From contig NZ_ATWY01000001.1 of NCBI RefSeq assembly GCF_000421405.1, positions 124,001-188,000 on the forward strand: a stretch of DNA of 64,000 bases, written 5' to 3'. Origin of the DNA: Butyrivibrio sp. NC2007 (GTDB taxonomy: Bacteria > Bacillota > Clostridia > Lachnospirales > Lachnospiraceae). The notes below the pieces were generated by a model. That model had not been told where the DNA came from, did not search any database, and saw only the letters and a list, made by a program, of their open reading frames with translations. Positions within the stretch are counted from its first letter, which is position 1. Each line of letters begins with the position of its first letter. The translations under genes and the position numbers were made by a program. Below are positions 1 to 9,100 of this stretch, one piece after another.

Positions 1-872
1 GTACGGTTTCCTCATCCTTTGAGGAACATGGAGGCAATCTCTTTCCCGTTACTTTTATAGAGACCATAAGGGCAGGAGAGGCTGCCGGTGACCTTGCCGG
101 AGCCTTTGATTCCATGGCAAGACACTTTAACAAACAGGCCAAGATGGGTGCCAAGGTTAGAGCAGCAATGGGGTATCCTCTTTTCGTACTTGCTGTAGCG
201 GTAGTTGTTGTAATGGTACTTATGGTCAGGGTTGTTCCCACATTTACGGCAATCTTCAATGACCTTGGAGGAGAACTTCCGCTGATGACCAGGATGCTCA
301 TCGGAATATCCAATTTTTTCAAGGATAATATCCTCTACATGATCTTGATCATTGCGGTGTTAATTTTGGCTTACATCCTGTATAAGAGAACCCCTAAGGG
401 AGAAATGAATCTTGCAAGACTGCAGCTCAAGCTCCCTGTTCTTGGCAATATTGCTGAGCTCAATGCCGCAAGTCTTTTTGCCAACACCATGGCTACCATG
501 ATAGGAGCAGGACTTCCCGTAACAAGGGCAGTACAGATAACCAGTCAGGTTATGACGAATTTGCTTTTCAAGGAAAAGGTGGCGGGTATGGTGACCAGGA
601 TTGAGGAAGGTCGTACAATACTTGATTCCATGAGAGAGACAGAAATCATGCCTGACATATTGTGTGATATGGTGGGTGTCGGTGAAGAGACCGGTGAAAT
701 GAAGCACACTCTTGATCTGACTGCGGAGTATTATGACAACGAGCTTGAACAGGCAATTCAGAGTGCAATTTCAAAGCTGGAGCCTGGGCTTCTGATCTTC
801 ATTGCTATCGTAGCAGGATTTATTGTAATAGCTATCTACATGTCAATGTTCAGCATGTATTCAAGCATGTGA
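1..872 (+). CDS. pilC: Type IV pilus / type II secretion inner-membrane platform protein PilC/GspF, 5' truncated
   Basis: The reading frame is open from base 3, so the gene starts before the window; 289 C-terminal residues are visible of a family that is usually about 400. The visible part covers a T2SSF domain: three hydrophobic membrane segments (starting YPLFVLAV, NILYMILI and LEPGLLIF), the GAGLPVTRAVQ motif and the VGEETGEM motif typical of the second F domain. The family forms the polytopic membrane platform on which the assembly and retraction ATPases act to extract or insert pilins. The ATG at 114 is internal, because homologous residues (FPVTFIETIRAGEAAG) precede it. The prepilin peptidase follows after 49 bases, so this is the head of the visible pilus operon. 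ATPase genes of the PilB/PilT type would be expected upstream, outside the window. PilC and GspF cannot be separated by sequence alone, but the PilM/N/O-like neighbours favour a pilus. Confidence 0.9.
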   Translation, partial: TVSSSFEEHGGNLFPVTFIETIRAGEAAGDLAGAFDSMARHFNKQAKMGAKVRAAMGYPLFVLAVAVVVVMVLMVRVVPTFTAIFNDLGGELPLMTRMLIGISNFFKDNILYMILIIAVLILAYILYKRTPKGEMNLARLQLKLPVLGNIAELNAASLFANTMATMIGAGLPVTRAVQITSQVMTNLLFKEKVAGMVTRIEEGRTILDSMRETEIMPDILCDMVGVGEETGEMKHTLDLTAEYYDNELEQAIQSAISKLEPGLLIFIAIVAGFIVIAIYMSMFSMYSSM

Positions 873-921
873 TCATAAATATTATTGAAGCGCACAACAA
901 GGATTAGGGGGACAAAAGAAA

Positions 922-1722
922 TTGCTGATCTATTACGGAGTATGCGCAGGTCTACTGGGGCTGATCTTCGGTTCCTTCCTGAATTGTACGGCTATGCGCA
1001 TAGTAAGAGGAGAGGATTTTGTAAAGGGGAGAAGCCACTGCATGAGCTGTGGTCATGAGCTCTTTGCACCGGATCTGATACCTTTGTTCAGCTACCTGGT
1101 GCACAAAGGGAGATGCAGATACTGCAAGGCCAAGATATCTGTAAGATATCCAATCACTGAATTTGTATTTATGCTCTTCAGCTTGGGACTTTATGTAGCA
1201 TTTATAGGCTTTGGATTTGGACCCTATATAACATTTTTTAAGTATTGGTTTCTGACCGGGTGTCTATATCTGATAGCTCTTACGGATCTTGAATCCTTTG
1301 ATATACCTGACGGAGCGCTTTTACTGGGAGGTGTTTCCTGGGTTATCTTCACAGCTTTAGAGGTGATGATGGGAGTGCATGATCTGAAATGGGCGTTTCA
1401 TCATCTGCTTGCAGGCCTGATAATCGGCGGAGCGATGCTTCTGATAAGCCTTATCATGGACAAGATACTTGGAAGGGACAGCCTGGGTGGAGGCGACATA
1501 AAGCTGTATGCATTGCTTGGACTTTACCTAGGATACGCAGGCAGTTATGAACTCATCATATTGTCCTGCCTGTTGGGACTACTGTATGCAGGGGCCAGGA
1601 AGATCCTTCTTCCGACGGCATCGAAAGAATTTCCTTTCGGACCTGCTATAGCACTTGGCGGATATATTCTCCTGATCTTTGGGGATGCGCTTACAGGCTG
1701 GTATTTGGGACTTTTGACATAA
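922..1722 (+). CDS. pilD: Prepilin peptidase / N-methyltransferase (PilD/GspO family)
   Basis: Membrane aspartic protease that cuts the leader peptide of type IV prepilins after the conserved Gly and usually methylates the new N-terminus. Length 266 residues, normal for the family. The N-terminal GSFLN motif is present. The cytoplasmic zinc-binding loop has two CxxC pairs (C40/C43 and C65/C68), as in the bifunctional enzymes. Catalytic aspartates are visible in TDLESFDIP (D122) and GGGDIK (D192). Several hydrophobic helices fill the rest. The start is a TTG with a GGATTAGGGGG-type ribosome site 10 bases upstream; no better ATG exists near it. Its substrates are probably the prepilin-like proteins encoded downstream in the same operon (6168, 15617 and 15930). 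Confidence 0.93.
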   Translation: MLIYYGVCAGLLGLIFGSFLNCTAMRIVRGEDFVKGRSHCMSCGHELFAPDLIPLFSYLVHKGRCRYCKAKISVRYPITEFVFMLFSLGLYVAFIGFGFGPYITFFKYWFLTGCLYLIALTDLESFDIPDGALLLGGVSWVIFTALEVMMGVHDLKWAFHHLLAGLIIGGAMLLISLIMDKILGRDSLGGGDIKLYALLGLYLGYAGSYELIILSCLLGLLYAGARKILLPTASKEFPFGPAIALGGYILLIFGDALTGWYLGLLT

Positions 1723-1755
1723 AGAACATAAAAGTATATTGCAAGGGGAAAACAA

Positions 1756-3402
1756 ATGGCAAAAACTGATGGAATTCTTGGAATTGATGTAAGACATGGT
1801 AAACTTTCTCTTTCTATCATCAGGGGCGGCAAGATCAACAAAACCGTCTGGGTGGACGTACCCGGCAACATTGTAGATGATTATAAGATCCTGTCAGAGA
1901 ATCTTTTTTCTGAGTTTCTCAAGGACAAGATGAAGGAATACAAGATTAAAGCCAAAAAGGCTGTTGTTGTCATATCTGACACCGATCTTGTCATCCGCAG
2001 CTTCAGCATGCCTGCCATGGATGATTCGCAGCTGAAACTGAATGTGCCCTTTGAATTCAGCGACTTCATCTCCGGGGATATGAAGGAGTATATCTTCGAT
2101 TATGTTAAAAGAGATGCAAGACCTGAGGATGCTTCGGGACAGGTGAATCTGATCGCTTATGCTGTTCGTGTGGAATATATCAGGAAAGTCGGCGAAGCCT
2201 TGAGAAATGCAGGTCTTAAACTTGAAAGAGCCGTTCCTGAGACTATTTGCTATGAAACACTCCTTGAGAGCCTCAGTGATCCTGAGGATGCTAATAAAGA
2301 GAGGTGTTTTCTTGATATTGGCACAAACCATATCACCATGCGCATATTCAGAGATGGGGACTACAGGCTCAGCCATATCATTGATTTAGGCGAAAATAAA
2401 ATAATTCAATCTATTGCGGATGAACTAAACTGTGACGTCAATTTAGCCGAAACATATTTAAGAAGTAACTATCAGGATTGCCAGAACTGCCAAGGTGCTG
2501 TTAATGCCTACAAGGATATCTCTCTGGAGATCATAAAGGGCCTTAATTATTACGATATGTCCGATGCCACCTCCAAGCTCAAGGATGTGGTACTCTGTGG
2601 CCCGGGAGCAATGACAGGTCCGCTGGTAGCTCTTTTGCAGGAAAGAATTGATAAGTCGGTTTACACCATACAGGATATGTTCCCGGGTGGTGAAAACAAT
2701 GCCGACCTGAATGTGACATCACCTTCAGTCATAGCGCTTACCAGTGCTGCAAACGGGATAGGTATACTTGAGAGCGCTGCGTATACCGATGTTAAAAAGA
2801 CTGATTGGAAGCTTGTGCTCCTGGGAGCAATTGCAGCTGTTGCTGTAGTTGTCCTTGCAGTAAAGGTAGGTATACTTGACAAGTATAACGAGCTGGTAAG
2901 GTCACAGGCTTATGAGGCTGAGCTTCAGGCCAAGGTGAATGCAGATACCCTGTTCATTAAACAGGCTGAGGAACTCTCTGTTGAGTATTATCACTACACC
3001 TGGGATGACATGACTGAAGAAGAAAAAGGAAGAGTCAGCCGCGTGGATGTGGCAAACCTGGCTGATTTCATCGTAAGTCAGGGAGTATCTGTAAGATCAA
3101 TTAACCTTAAAGAGAAGACACTGGTTGTTGGTGTTACCGGAGATTCTCTTAATACCATGAGTAAACTTACTGCAGCACTGACAGATCTTGATATAGTTGA
3201 GAGCTGTTCCCTCTCCATGGCGCAGAAAGAAAGCGCAGAGGATACAAATACAAGCGTACCGGTATCTTCAACATCTTCTGATGAGGAGGTGGCTGAGGAG
3301 GATTACGCAGTCGAGACTGTTGACCTGAACAGCGTCGTGAATGCTGAGATCAACATCTATCTGACAACGCTTAATTCAGAAGAGAGGGGAGGAGAACAAT
3401 GA
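1756..3402 (+). CDS. PilM-PilN-like fusion: actin-like pilus assembly ATPase domain joined to a membrane-anchored extracytoplasmic domain
   Basis: 548 residues. Residues about 1-340 look like PilM: an actin/FtsA fold with GILGIDVRHGKLSL at the N-terminus, the phosphate-2-like motif FLDIGTNHITMRIF and the GPGAMTGPL motif near its end. A single membrane segment follows at about 352-373 (LVLLGAIAAVAVVVLAVKVG). After it come a short coiled segment and a small globular domain (VRSINLKEKTLVVGVTGDS) that resembles the outer part of PilN. An acidic Ser/Glu-rich linker lies near the C-terminus. In Gram-negative systems PilM is cytoplasmic and binds the N-terminal tail of a separate PilN; here one chain seems to carry both roles. 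The stop overlaps the next gene (PilO-like) by 4 bases, which supports co-translation. The PilM assignment is firm in outline; the PilN part is inferred from topology and position. Confidence 0.75.
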   Translation: MAKTDGILGIDVRHGKLSLSIIRGGKINKTVWVDVPGNIVDDYKILSENLFSEFLKDKMKEYKIKAKKAVVVISDTDLVIRSFSMPAMDDSQLKLNVPFEFSDFISGDMKEYIFDYVKRDARPEDASGQVNLIAYAVRVEYIRKVGEALRNAGLKLERAVPETICYETLLESLSDPEDANKERCFLDIGTNHITMRIFRDGDYRLSHIIDLGENKIIQSIADELNCDVNLAETYLRSNYQDCQNCQGAVNAYKDISLEIIKGLNYYDMSDATSKLKDVVLCGPGAMTGPLVALLQERIDKSVYTIQDMFPGGENNADLNVTSPSVIALTSAANGIGILESAAYTDVKKTDWKLVLLGAIAAVAVVVLAVKVGILDKYNELVRSQAYEAELQAKVNADTLFIKQAEELSVEYYHYTWDDMTEEEKGRVSRVDVANLADFIVSQGVSVRSINLKEKTLVVGVTGDSLNTMSKLTAALTDLDIVESCSLSMAQKESAEDTNTSVPVSSTSSDEEVAEEDYAVETVDLNSVVNAEINIYLTTLNSEERGGEQ

Positions 3403-4052
3403 ATATTTTAACCAGAAAGTTTTCGACAAGAGAAAAAATACTGTTGTCTGTACTTGTAATTATCATTGTGGCAGCACTTTATTATATGTTCATCTATCAG
3501 CCTCTGACTGCAAGTTTGAATAATTCAAAGTCAAATGCCCAAGCTCTTGAGCAACAGCTTGTTGCACTTGATATAAAGGTTGAACAGATTAAAAACATGC
3601 AGAAGTCCATTGAGGAATATGCAGACAACGGACATATCGTCAGCATCATGCCCAGCTATAATGCAGGCAAGCAGGAACTTGTATTTTTGAACAGCACTCT
3701 GGCAGCTTCAGAGGATTATTATGTTGGTTTTACAAACATCACAAGACAGGGAAATCAGATCCGAAGAGAGTTTTCATTGAAGTTTACCGTGGATCGTTAC
3801 AGCGATGCCGAGAATATCATAAACATTCTCGAGCACAGTGATCTTCGGTGTCTTATCAGTGATTTCTCTGTTAAACCTGTGGAGCAGGACGGCAGAGTTG
3901 AAACCGATGAAGTGGAGGCTAACTGCGTGGCAACCTTCTATGAGACAATGTTTGGTGGAGTTGCTGATGCTGAGCTTCCGCCTGATTCTGCCAAGGAGCA
4001 GGAGGAGGCCATAGGCACATACGAGTATGAGCCGGGCTCCCTCGGTAATTAG
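3399..4052 (+). CDS. PilO-like pilus assembly membrane protein
   Basis: 217 residues: a short cytoplasmic tail, one membrane helix (about 14-33, ILLSVLVIIIVAALYYMFIY), a coiled-coil region (about 35-70) and a small extracytoplasmic domain with a ferredoxin-like pattern. This is the PilO/GspM layout. PilO pairs with PilN to connect the cytoplasmic PilM ring with the pilus channel. The start overlaps the PilM-N stop (ATGA), a sign of translational coupling. The Glu-rich tail (about 195-217) looks disordered. The family call rests on topology, length and gene order, since PilO sequences diverge strongly. Confidence 0.7.
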   Translation: MNILTRKFSTREKILLSVLVIIIVAALYYMFIYQPLTASLNNSKSNAQALEQQLVALDIKVEQIKNMQKSIEEYADNGHIVSIMPSYNAGKQELVFLNSTLAASEDYYVGFTNITRQGNQIRREFSLKFTVDRYSDAENIINILEHSDLRCLISDFSVKPVEQDGRVETDEVEANCVATFYETMFGGVADAELPPDSAKEQEEAIGTYEYEPGSLGN

Positions 4053-4083
4053 TGGTCCAAATTATTTACAGAGGAGTATTATT

Positions 4084-6108
4084 ATGAAAAGAAATTTCGG
4101 AAGGATTTTGAGTCGAGGATTTCATAGAGGGCTTAAGATTGTTTCAATTTCCGTGCTTGGAAGCCTGGTGGCGTTTTGTTCCCCCCAGGCTCTTTGTCAT
4201 GTTATGGCGGCAGGACCTGTAAGGTTCACCACATATCTCATGGTCGATGAGAACGGTGAATTTGCTACAGATGCCGGAGGAGAGTATATTCAGCTCTTTG
4301 ACGAAAAGGGTAATCTTCTTGCCCATAATGATGATGTCAAGGAATTTCTAAAGAAAAACTCCGATAAGGACGGAAATAATAAGCTTGCTGCGAAAGAGAA
4401 AGAGTTCTTCCTCATTGACGGAAAGCTATACCTTGATGAGTCGGGCTCGGAGGAGCTGGCTGATCTTTCTGTAGTAATGCCGTCAATTTTTAAATATGAC
4501 ATCATTGATTCGGGATACACCCTTGAAGCAGGTAACGGAACAGTATTTATCAGTCCGCTACAGGTAAATGGTGATTCTGTCTATGTGGCAAGAGTTGCCG
4601 GAGATTATCAGAAACTTCCTGCATTCACAATATCTGAAGACGGTAATATCGGATATTTTGAGAGAGGCTCAGTTTCGGGTAATGGCAGCGAGATTTCTTT
4701 TGTATATGATTCAAACTATTTCTACGATGAGAACTTAAATCAGATAGACAATATGAGCGCAATTATTTCGGAACCGGGAGATGAGAGTGCCCCCATGTTT
4801 ACCGGATATTACATCAAGAACGGCAGTGATCGAAGGCTGTTTGTCGATGTTGATGGCTCAGTTGTGATGTCTCCGGATGAGTACAGGACAATAATAGGCG
4901 GTGCAAGCATCGAGCCGGAATACTGCTACACTGTTAATCTGAATGCTGACGGCGCTGATACATTTACGATTTATTCAGATGCCGAAAGTGGAAGTCTTTA
5001 CAGCGATTACAGAAAAGAAGCAGCTTTTGAAAATCTAAGTGGCGATATGCTCTCACAGCTTTCATACGAAAACAATACGGCCAGAGGACATTTTGCAGGA
5101 TTTTACTCAGCAAATGAAGAAAGTACTCTGAAGTTTATTGATAGTGCAGGAAACCTGACAGGTGAAGATGGAGAAGCAGAAGGAAACAGAGACTACTTTG
5201 CCCGCTTCTATCATGTCATTACTGCTGATGGAGGTAATGGAGGAGAAATCTTTTATTCAGACGGAAAGACATACAGCGACTCTGAACTTACAACTGAAGT
5301 CTCCAATATTGCTGATATTACAGGTGGAATACCCGAAGATTATACGGAAGATGTACATAGCGATGAAAAAGAAATGGATGGTATTACCACCAGATATTTC
5401 ATTGGTTATTACTTTGCGTCCGATTTCGGGGCAGATGAAGAAGCTGATGAAAAAGAGATGCTTCTTTCCGAATATGAGGAGGAAGGATTTGACCCTTCGG
5501 CTGTAGAGATCAACAAAGTTAAATTTGCAGACAGGGACGGAAACATTGTATTTAATCCTGATGAAGCGCCTTCATTTGATGGTGATATGGCTGTTTATCA
5601 GAATTGGTATACGGTGACGGTATGGGACGACGGAGAAGTCGAGATCGGCGAGGAAGCTGACGAGATCAAAGCCGATGAGGAAACTGACGAGACCAAAGTC
5701 GATGAGGAAACTGACGAGACCAAACTCGATGAGGATACTGAGAAAACTGAAGAACCGGAAAATCCCGAAGATGTAATCCCGGAAGAAGAAAAAGATGCAG
5801 CTTCCACAGAACCTGCTATCAGTGTTCCCGCAGCTGAGGGCACAGACAGCACTGCTCAAAATACCAATTCAGAGGATGGCGAAGATAAGAATAAGGAAGG
5901 CATAGAAGAGGATGCCAAGCCTAATGACGATAGTACGAAGAAAACTGATGGGTCTGATTCCGGAGATGACGGAGACGGTGGAGATGATGGAAACGGTGGA
6001 ACCGGTGGAGATGGTTCCGATAATAGTGGCACCGATGAGCAGGGTGGCGATAATACTGGAATAGACATGAATGTGCCCAAATCAGAAGATGAGACAGAGG
6101 GCAACTAA
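4084..6108 (+). CDS. Secreted acidic repeat protein of the pilus operon, function unknown
   Basis: 674 residues from the ATG at 4084, which has GAGGAG 7 bases upstream; an in-frame ATG at 4027 lies inside the preceding gene and has no ribosome site. The N-terminus is a signal peptide: basic MKRNFGRILSRGFHRGLK, a hydrophobic core, then a likely cut after VMAA. The exported part has several diverged segments of the type GYY/GFY...DxDGx...PDE (for example DVDGSVVMSPDE, DSAGNLTGEDGE, DRDGNIVFNPDE), followed by an acidic Glu/Asp/Thr tract with 27-base tandem repeats. A Gly/Asp-rich tail ends at the stop. There is no LPXTG signal and no C-terminal membrane helix, so wall attachment is not explained. 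The gene sits 31 bases after the PilO-like gene and 59 before the giant prepilin, so it is probably made with the pilus. It could be a pilus-associated surface protein; no family is recognised. Confidence 0.75.
   Translation: MKRNFGRILSRGFHRGLKIVSISVLGSLVAFCSPQALCHVMAAGPVRFTTYLMVDENGEFATDAGGEYIQLFDEKGNLLAHNDDVKEFLKKNSDKDGNNKLAAKEKEFFLIDGKLYLDESGSEELADLSVVMPSIFKYDIIDSGYTLEAGNGTVFISPLQVNGDSVYVARVAGDYQKLPAFTISEDGNIGYFERGSVSGNGSEISFVYDSNYFYDENLNQIDNMSAIISEPGDESAPMFTGYYIKNGSDRRLFVDVDGSVVMSPDEYRTIIGGASIEPEYCYTVNLNADGADTFTIYSDAESGSLYSDYRKEAAFENLSGDMLSQLSYENNTARGHFAGFYSANEESTLKFIDSAGNLTGEDGEAEGNRDYFARFYHVITADGGNGGEIFYSDGKTYSDSELTTEVSNIADITGGIPEDYTEDVHSDEKEMDGITTRYFIGYYFASDFGADEEADEKEMLLSEYEEEGFDPSAVEINKVKFADRDGNIVFNPDEAPSFDGDMAVYQNWYTVTVWDDGEVEIGEEADEIKADEETDETKVDEETDETKLDEDTEKTEEPENPEDVIPEEEKDAASTEPAISVPAAEGTDSTAQNTNSEDGEDKNKEGIEEDAKPNDDSTKKTDGSDSGDDGDGGDDGNGGTGGDGSDNSGTDEQGGDNTGIDMNVPKSEDETEGN
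5647..5754 (+). repeat. 27-base tandem repeat (four units) inside the acidic protein gene
   Basis: Four consecutive in-frame 27-base units encode nine residues each: GEEADEIKA, DEETDETKV, DEETDETKL and DEDTEKTEE. Units 2 (5674-5700) and 3 (5701-5727) differ at one base; the outer units are diverged. The repeat lies in the disordered acidic stalk. Being a multiple of three, copy-number change would keep the frame. Confidence 0.85.
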
Positions 6109-6167
6109 ACTAAAGTTATTAACTGAAAGAGGTTTCTGGAATTTTTTCTTTCAGGAGGGGTGATATT

Positions 6168-9100
6168 ATGAACAGAGGAATCAGGTTTTTTACCGGAACA
6201 AAACGGAAAAAGGCGGGATTTTCGCTGGCAGAGGTTCTGGTTGTAATTGTTATATTAGGCATTCTGGCAGCTGTAGGAGGTGTCAGTGCTGTTTCAATGT
6301 ACAAAAACATGAAGCAGACCCAGCTGGATAAAACTGCCGAGACAATATTCCATGCTGCTCAGGACAGGTTGAGCGAACTGTATGCTTACGGAAAAGAAGA
6401 CACCATTGATAAAGATCACGGCGGAACACAGGTAGACGGATACGCAGATAAAAAAGTCTTTTATATAAAGAGCGGTGTGTCAAGTGAGGCCAATACTGCA
6501 ATCATGGGTGATGACACAGTAAATGGCGAGATATTTGCCAATTATTGGGTTATTGAATACCAGGCATCCACCTGCCGCGTGCTAAATGTTGTGTATGCCG
6601 ACAGGAATGACAGTGGTCTTGGAGGCTTTGGCAGAGGCATTAACGAAGGCATAACAATCACAACATTGGAAAATGCGATCTCAAATCATGCATTCTCTTT
6701 AGCTGACCGCAAGGACAAGTTTGGCTGGTACGGCGAAACTGATATTCTTCCACTTCTTTCTGAAAATAAACAAGTGGGAAATACTTCTGTTGATGTAGAC
6801 ATTGTTAACGAAGAAAACCTTTACGCACATGTAAGAGTATCTGTCGGCTGGGAAGACAGCCTTACTGCTACTGAGATTCCCGATTTTTTGAAAAATGTAA
6901 CCATAAAGTTAACTCTGAAGGATGCAGATACAGGTGCTGAATATGGATATCCCAGTATTACTGCAGATAAACTGCTGAGTGGCCCGGGACTTAACAACAA
7001 GCCTGAAGGCATTTATAACGGAAAATCAGATGCCGATGGCGGCGTAACAACTTATGTGTCAGATAAATATATCAGTGCGTCCTGGGATGTTCTTCTGGAC
7101 AGCCTTTATGATGGTGCATTTGTATCGGGCAGTGAGAGCAGATATGTTCCTGCTGTTACTCCCGGACATGATTTTTATCTGATAGCTAAGCTTGAAGGTG
7201 CTAATGGTATCACACCGACTGTACAGGACTATGATATTGACAACAGCCTTTTTGCTGCAACTTCAGGAACCAAGGCCTATATTGAATACGGAAGACATCT
7301 TCAGAATGTGGGCAAGGCAGAGGTCAGCGGTCTTAACGCTATTCAGATTGCTGACATTAACTTCAATGCCAAGGCTCCGGATGGAGTTACCAGAGATAAC
7401 GATCTGGATAAGTTCAATAAATTCTGGCTCTCTGTATATGACGATGTAGGCGGATTCACCAATTTTAAGCCAACTGATTCATCATACCTTGCTTCTTATG
7501 ACGGACAGAATCATCTTATCAAGAACCTTGATATCAATCAGGTGAACGGTACATCTGATTCCGGAATATTAGGAACTCTTTCTTATGCAGATACTGTTGT
7601 CAGCGTTAAGAACGTCATTATAACCGACAGCACCATAAGCAGTACTTCCGGAGCCGGAAAAGCAGGCATGTTTGCTGCAAATGTCACAGCTTCTAATGGC
7701 GTTACTCTGGAAAACTGCTATCTGAATAAAGTGACTATAGATGGTTCAAATACAGCTTCTCTGGGTGGATTTATCGGAGAGGCTACTTCTGATGTAACAG
7801 CAGAAAACTGCTCATTTGCAGCTGTAAAAGTCGGAACAGACGTATCACCTGCTGTTTCGGGTTCATTCATCGGCAAGATCAGTGCGGGTTTGGAAGGAAA
7901 GAACCTGTCAGTCTTGGGCGGAAGTGTAAGGGCTACATCAAATTCCGGTGGTATTATCGGTTCTTCTGATTCTGAATCTAAAGATATTACCCTGAAAGGA
8001 TGTAAAGTTTTCGGAACTGAGGTAGCTGCTTCAAATGGCAATGCGGGCGGAATCGCAGGAAATGTTAAAAATGCTCAAATGACAATAAGCGAAGATACTG
8101 CAGTAGCATCAGGTATTGTAAGATCTTCAAGCGGAAATGCCGGTGGATTCATCGGTAATGCAGATGCTGTCATTAACATAAAGGATTCTGAGTATTTTAT
8201 TCCTTCTTCATCTGAAAGCAATAAGGATGTATGCAGTGTTAAGACTGAATTTGTTAAGACCATGGGCCTTAGTGCGAATACTCCGAATGCTATTTTAAAA
8301 TATGCCCACCTCAAGGATAAGTTTGAATTTAAGTATATTGAGGATCTGAAAGCAGATGATGTTGTCAGCAAGAGAACAATTGTCGGTTATGGCAATGTCG
8401 GAGGCCTTGTTGGTGCATCAACTAAAAATATAACTATAGAAAACACCTTTAGTGCAGGTGTTCTTTCTGCTGCTACAAATGCAGGCGGTTTTGTTGGAAC
8501 TACAACAGGTAAGCTATCAGTAAACAGTTCATACTCTGATTTCTACATCTCCGGTAAGAATGTAGGTGGTTTTGCAGCAGCGTGCAACAGTAGTTCTGAA
8601 TTCCATTCCTGCTACACAGCCGGATTCCTCACAAGTACTGCGGATACTGCAGCAGGTTTTGCTCCTGTGGAAATTGGCGATGTGTCTGATTCCTACAGTG
8701 TATTCAATTTTGACAATGTTTGTGATTTTTCCGGAAAAGCAGGACAGGACTCTGATCATAATGTAAATGTAAACGGTACAGTTAACAATTACCCTGATGT
8801 GAATGTTCATAACAACTGCTACCCGATAGCTCCTAAATCAAAAGGAGTAGCATATTATGTATATACAGCTACAACTTTCACAGAATCAGCTAATGCAGTA
8901 GCTGTAACTTCAACAGAACTTGCAGAAAACACAAAAACCGGCGGCGGAACTCTTTTAGGCGGCAATTTTGTTACAGGTACAGATAGTGGAAGTACCTATC
9001 CATATTCACTTTCATCGTTCCTGGATACAACTTTGGTTGACTATCCGTTCCCTAAGCTCAATGTCAGCAAGGTTACCGTTGTAGATAGTACTCCTACTGA

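Noticed and set aside
4375..5580. EF-hand calcium sites in the acidic protein
   Set aside because: DxDG is present, but the first ligand and the Glu at position 12 are not in register, so a true EF-hand is not supported.
5572..6104. Long Ser/Val-rich open frames on the minus strand
   Set aside because: They are antisense to the Asp/Glu/Gly-rich repeats of the acidic secreted protein; low-complexity coding sequence leaves the complement open. No ribosome sites.
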